From Hondaea fermentalgiana (Eukaryota > Sar > Bigyra > Thraustochytrida > Thraustochytriidae): a stretch of DNA of 64,000 nucleotides. Shown in pieces: positions 61,601-64,000 of the stretch. The notes below the pieces were generated by a model. It searched no databases. It had not been told where the DNA came from and saw only the letters and a list, made by a program, of their open reading frames with translations. Location of the stretch: positions 44,528 to 108,527 of the forward strand of contig NPFB01000067.1 of the NCBI GenBank assembly GCA_014084085.1, in the 5' to 3' direction. Each line of letters opens with the position of its first letter. Within the stretch, counting starts at the first letter, position 1. A program made the translations under genes and the position numbers.

Positions 61601-62941
61601 CCACGAGCAGTAGTTTGCTGAGTTGCGGAGCCGGCAGGAGACAACAAGGGGTTCTTGTGGCAGCTTGTCGGGTCTTGCGACTGCATCGATAATGAGCACT
61701 TCCGCACCGTGCGAAAGATCAAAGAATCCAGTTAGGAGAAGCCCATGCCCGACTCGTGTCTTGCATGTATGGTTTTCCAGCACATCTCGGAAATCCCGAA
61801 GGTTTGCATTGAGTCGCGCAAGTCGCAAGCCACCGTCTTCAGGTATGAGATCCTCGATGTCTTTAAGTGGGAGATTCTCAGCATCGTCATGCATGTCTTC
61901 AAGAATCGTCACGCACTCAGACGGAAGATGAGGAGCGTGGCCGACGAGAGCGCCGTCTCTTGTGTCTCTGCAACTATTGAGAAAGTCGCATGATGTGCAA
62001 TGCGGTGCAAGTCGCCAACGAAGCGAGTTCTCTGAGTGCCGAGAGGAAAGAATGCGTCCAAGACTTCCCGACAGAAATGCACGCATAGACTTGAGGTCAG
62101 CCGATAAATTAAAGCGAACAGGTCCGTGCAGGAGAATTGAGCCCCATGACTGAGACTCGCAAGGAAGCCACACGCCACCGTATGGAGCCACCGAAAAGTC
62201 CATATCGAGGCGATGAAAGGCCAAGAGGTCATGAAGCAGTATACTGTAGACGGCGACTTGAACACGATGAGAGAACTTGAGGGAGCTGGACGACTTGGCG
62301 TCAACGACAAGAAGTTCGCCCGTTTGTGGGGTCAAAAAAATAAAGTCGGGTCTTGCGTGAGCAAAGTCTGCACCAGCACTGCGCAATTCGTCGATCCAAG
62401 GTATCCCTCCGCCACCAGTTCGAGGGGCAATGAGCGGTGCTTGTGCAAGCACAATGAGGTCATACTCTGCGCTATCTTTGTATTGGCGCAGAATTGTTCC
62501 GACGTCCATGTCAAAGTCCATTTGGCGCGAAAGATCGTAGAATCGCACTTTGTCGTTGGCCATCAGAGCTCGTTCGAGTTCCGCCTCGTGTATTTTACCG
62601 CGCTCAGTCTGAGCGCTTCCTTCGTGGTGAATTTTCGTGCGCGACGACCGCGAGGATCTCGCTTTGCGGTGAAGGAAGCGCTCGCATTCATCGCGCGCGA
62701 AGTATTCCCCGAGCATGGAGGCTGACGCGCGCGGGCGCTTACGGACAACTTTCCGATCATCATTGTGCGAGGAAACTTCGTTTTCGCTATTGAGTTCTTC
62801 GCCATCTGGGCCTTCTTCCTCCTCCTCTTTGTCTTGTTCGTCTTCTTCTTCTTCTTCTTCTTCTTCTTCTTCTTCTGCTGCTGCTGCTGCAAGGTTTTCT
62901 CGTGTCGCCCAAGCCTGCAGCCGCCAAAAAGCACGACGCAT
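58616..62941 (-). CDS. Dna2/Cas4-like nuclease fused to superfamily-1 helicase
   Basis: 1441 residues from ATG 62941; the frame upstream holds only a GTG. After an acidic stretch (residues 23-45 mostly Glu, from a CTT repeat) comes a RecB/Cas4-type nuclease at about 75-330: ARPDFIFLTPQTGELLVVDA with the D..ExK-type core (Asp199, Asp214, Lys216), then HRVQVAVYSILL. Four cysteines, one in DECERFLHRK (about Cys86) and three in CTSCDFLNSC (315, 318, 324), fit the iron-sulfur cluster of the Cas4/AddB/Dna2 group. Residues 990-1440 are a UPF1/Dna2-type helicase: GPPGSGKTFTAARVV, LLIDEASQMHE, VVGDHKQLGPVDE, VDTVEKAQGQTFDLVLVLYG and LNVAISRARYRT. The middle 400-980 is unassigned. Nuclease-helicases of this kind process replication or recombination intermediates. 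True Dna2 orthology versus a TM0106-like lineage is open. Confidence 0.85.
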   Translation of the reverse strand: MRRAFWRLQAWATRENLAAAAAEEEEEEEEEEEDEQDKEEEEEGPDGEELNSENEVSSHNDDRKVVRKRPRASASMLGEYFARDECERFLHRKARSSRSSRTKIHHEGSAQTERGKIHEAELERALMANDKVRFYDLSRQMDFDMDVGTILRQYKDSAEYDLIVLAQAPLIAPRTGGGGIPWIDELRSAGADFAHARPDFIFLTPQTGELLVVDAKSSSSLKFSHRVQVAVYSILLHDLLAFHRLDMDFSVAPYGGVWLPCESQSWGSILLHGPVRFNLSADLKSMRAFLSGSLGRILSSRHSENSLRWRLAPHCTSCDFLNSCRDTRDGALVGHAPHLPSECVTILEDMHDDAENLPLKDIEDLIPEDGGLRLARLNANLRDFRDVLENHTCKTRVGHGLLLTGFFDLSHGAEVLIIDAVARPDKLPQEPLVVSCRLRNSANYCSWSSGPDNSDSMSAFVNALFKMLQPSLHESKPLACVAWDSPALSLFTQILVKVAVSEAQRARSCNENAASEEEEADMLSKRASLLAWSIGDRSMLEDLPYTVDLFGAAQIPKISHFKSMKVAQLAARLSQANPPGLLPKWLTEKHAKSSGGLNKEGLAQAVYLVEALLFFDKVDLAKDFSFISETDLRSEIQEAESAYLDSIRASRANRVCFLRPFLAKHFVLPIPGFYTLADCVRTMVSSSSRATGRVFSNQEMQDMWSQGTENGIDNLLMRRANHLCELVTKVHIMVRAHKQLCALPSPPPFAVSRILALSQESLVRAATKEQLRALAAARRQHEIRSSLPMEELPLEGKIFKLVSTGENKKVAGTYKALSKNCTFRADGDVTADLASKLATGDTFPQWYLVPATPIAWKQLLLTDDIDFMDTFPDSIPFSHGVASLQSTNRTTNPQTILVQIRGVMASGVQGQERWPEKDHVYFLVKRCVNFACKRLIQELEALSRGDPAGFITLCKNPAQWEASMPRLDLKVNKKRQFFDGLHASQRMAVENCLQRRMQVIWGPPGSGKTFTAARVVLEILNTDTPAPRVAIVMASTNSAINTCLSHIREACQTFGLKRVCIRQIASNSEQGEDGGFATVEPGNVKAKLWGNYDMTILGTTPWQLFKCPGIKENRNDCVATPGFATLLLIDEASQMHEAHAAIGLRALHPEWGRLVVVGDHKQLGPVDELDGPAARSFLDTCISQGVEDAIGKKLATKLLENLRMNTAMGKLLHGPYGSDYQVVGSHRRESLKISQLGKADTLHPLLQDPTIGLRFVELKWPLERVSSSDLLDKEAAFAMDVIRSYQANYKSASSSSASSSSSSSDPSWTLTVLVVTPHHTQRRAMRRAIASHFSAEEAAAIRVDTVEKAQGQTFDLVLVLYGIQSHRAIAREATFIFDERRLNVAISRARYRTIVLAGENLTEVSPRALIDPVVQRGWAEMCRLRDFAAAAGSHSIENLGQ

Positions 62942-63919
62942 GACCTTTTTCTGGCCCTCGCTCGGAACGTGGCGAGGTCCACACCGCACGGCCCTGGCCC
63001 TGAGCGCTGGAGTCTAGCCGCGGGTCCGCTCCGGTCTATTCCTCTCCGCCCGCCGGCCCAAGACGCGGCGCTTGCGTTCGAGGTTTGCTCGCTTGCTCTG
63101 GCCTAGGCTTTTCGTGACCCGTAAAAGGGAACTTCGTGACATGCTGCTAGTAGGCCTAAGGACTAGTAGGCGAGCAGCCTTGGCAGGTGACACGTTGATC
63201 GCGTTGAGAGCGGTAGGCCTGCCTGGCTGCTGCTCTTTTCGCTATTTCTCTTTCGTTATTGATTCATGCTGCAACGAAGACTGCGACTGAGAGCGTACGG
63301 GCCGAGAAAGAGTCGAGTTCGCGGTCACGATTGCGTGCAGTAGGGTGGCTGGCTCATCGAGCCTCATTCTTTTTTTCCTACCTGTCAACACGTAAGTTTT
63401 CTGCCCTTGCAAAAAGAAGTCTTCAAGACACCACGCCGGTTTCCTTGCCGGCGACACCTCGCCAACCCGCCGTAGCAAAGCCCCTGCGCCAACCCAGACA
63501 TCCTTCTTCGCAGCGCACCCAGGCCTGCCTCCCGCCATCTCCATCTCCGCCCCAGCGTCCGCTGTTGCTGCCGCCAGGCGCGGAAAGATCGCCTCGCGCC
63601 CGAGAAGGTCGCTCCGGGTGCACGGAGCGGCCTCGCCGCCCGTGCGTGCCACCGCGGCCGGCGCCGCTACAAGCCCAGCTGTCCCTCCCCGCTGGGCCGT
63701 AGCAGGCCGCCCGCGCAGACACGACGCGCAGGCGGTCTGTATAAACCGGGGAAGAAGGGAAGAACAGGAGCAAAGCCGACTTGGAGGAACAGAAAGGAAA
63801 GGAAAGGAAAGGAAAGGGAGGGAAAGGGAAGGGAAGGAAGGGAAGAAAGCAGGAGTAGTTAGCTAGCTAGTGCGTCGGCAGGCAAAGCGGGAACTCTCGC
63901 GCGCGCGGCGCGGCGCGCG
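62942..63919. promoter_or_regulatory. Upstream region, Dna2-like gene and right-edge gene
   Basis: 978 bases. Contains a GGCCTAGG-like site (63101-63108), TAGGCCTA (63151-63158), TAGGCCTG (63214-63221), a TATAAA at 63740-63745, a GAAAG pentanucleotide array (about 63788-63815) and an AGCTAGCTAG run (63861-63870). No other gene seen. Confidence 0.5.
63740..63745 (+). promoter_or_regulatory. TATA-box candidate upstream of the right-edge gene
   Basis: TATAAA in a GTCTGTATAAACCGGGG context, about 175 bases before the ATG at 63920. Purine-rich DNA follows. It is one of very few plausible TATA boxes in the window. Confidence 0.4.
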
Positions 63920-64000
63920 ATGGAGACCGCGGCGAAGCTCGTGGCGGCCGCCGCGCAGGCGCTCGCGGCGCGCGGGCGGTGCGCGGCCTGCGCGGAGGCA
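63920..64000 (+). CDS. Possible gene start cut by the right edge
   Basis: An ATG at 63920 opens a frame of 27 codons to the edge (METAAKLVAAAAQALAARG then RCAACAEA). The Ala/Arg-rich start and CAAC cysteine pair could be a targeting peptide or chance GC-rich reading. Nothing more can be said; the TATA box upstream is weak support. Confidence 0.35.
   Translation, partial: METAAKLVAAAAQALAARGRCAACAEA

Overview
The window is nuclear DNA of a compact eukaryotic genome, most likely a thraustochytrid-type stramenopile (Labyrinthulomycetes); that placement is inference. It rests on long, mostly intronless genes with G+C-rich coding sequence, three 100-N scaffold gaps, GC-rich intergenic DNA full of tetra- and pentanucleotide microsatellites, and a gene set that mixes flagellar-type genes (kinesin-9, a DUF4470 protein, a MORN protein) with Tiny-macrocysts-like PAS membrane proteins. 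Two introns can be read directly: one in the MORN gene and one near the start of the histidine gene. Both have an ACTAAC branch site. No CRISPR array, tRNA, rRNA or transposon was recognised.

Layout, left to right: partial DUF4470 gene (-), MORN-repeat gene (-), mitochondrial ribosomal protein L32 (+), a gene-poor 2.7 kb with a gap, Rab1/Ypt1 (+), nucleotide-sugar transporter (-), TPR protein with an unusual N-terminal domain (-), 7-TM protein with a PA-like ectodomain (+), Borealin-like chromosomal passenger subunit (+), then two head-to-head Tmc-like giant membrane proteins (16395-21398 on - and 23984-29449 on +) around a 2.6 kb shared upstream region. Next come a three-enzyme histidine biosynthesis fusion (-), an LRR/ankyrin/IQ protein (-), CLN3/battenin (+), an EDR2-C/DUF1336 protein (-), and 4.7 kb of gene-free repeat-rich DNA with a gap. 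The right third holds homoserine O-acetyltransferase (+), a 2618-residue FANCM-type helicase carrying PHD-type zinc fingers (-), a coiled-coil protein (+), a kinesin-9 (-), a Dna2/Cas4-type nuclease-helicase (-), and the first 27 codons of a possible gene running off the right edge.

Functional themes: amino-acid synthesis (histidine, methionine), endomembrane traffic and lysosome/Golgi function (Rab1, sugar transporter, CLN3, EDR2-C protein), genome maintenance (FANCM-like, Dna2-like, Borealin), flagellum/cytoskeleton (kinesin-9, MORN, DUF4470) and sensory or receptor-like proteins (two Tmc-like PAS proteins, PA-7TM, TPR and LRR/ankyrin proteins). No operon logic applies. Genes are arranged in divergent pairs with short shared promoters and convergent pairs with close 3' ends. 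The most notable items are the HisC-HAD-HisB fusion, the FANCM-like protein with PHD and Tudor-like modules and a three-copy motif, the inverted Tmc-like pair, and two receptor-like repeat proteins with TIR-like or unassigned alpha/beta domains.
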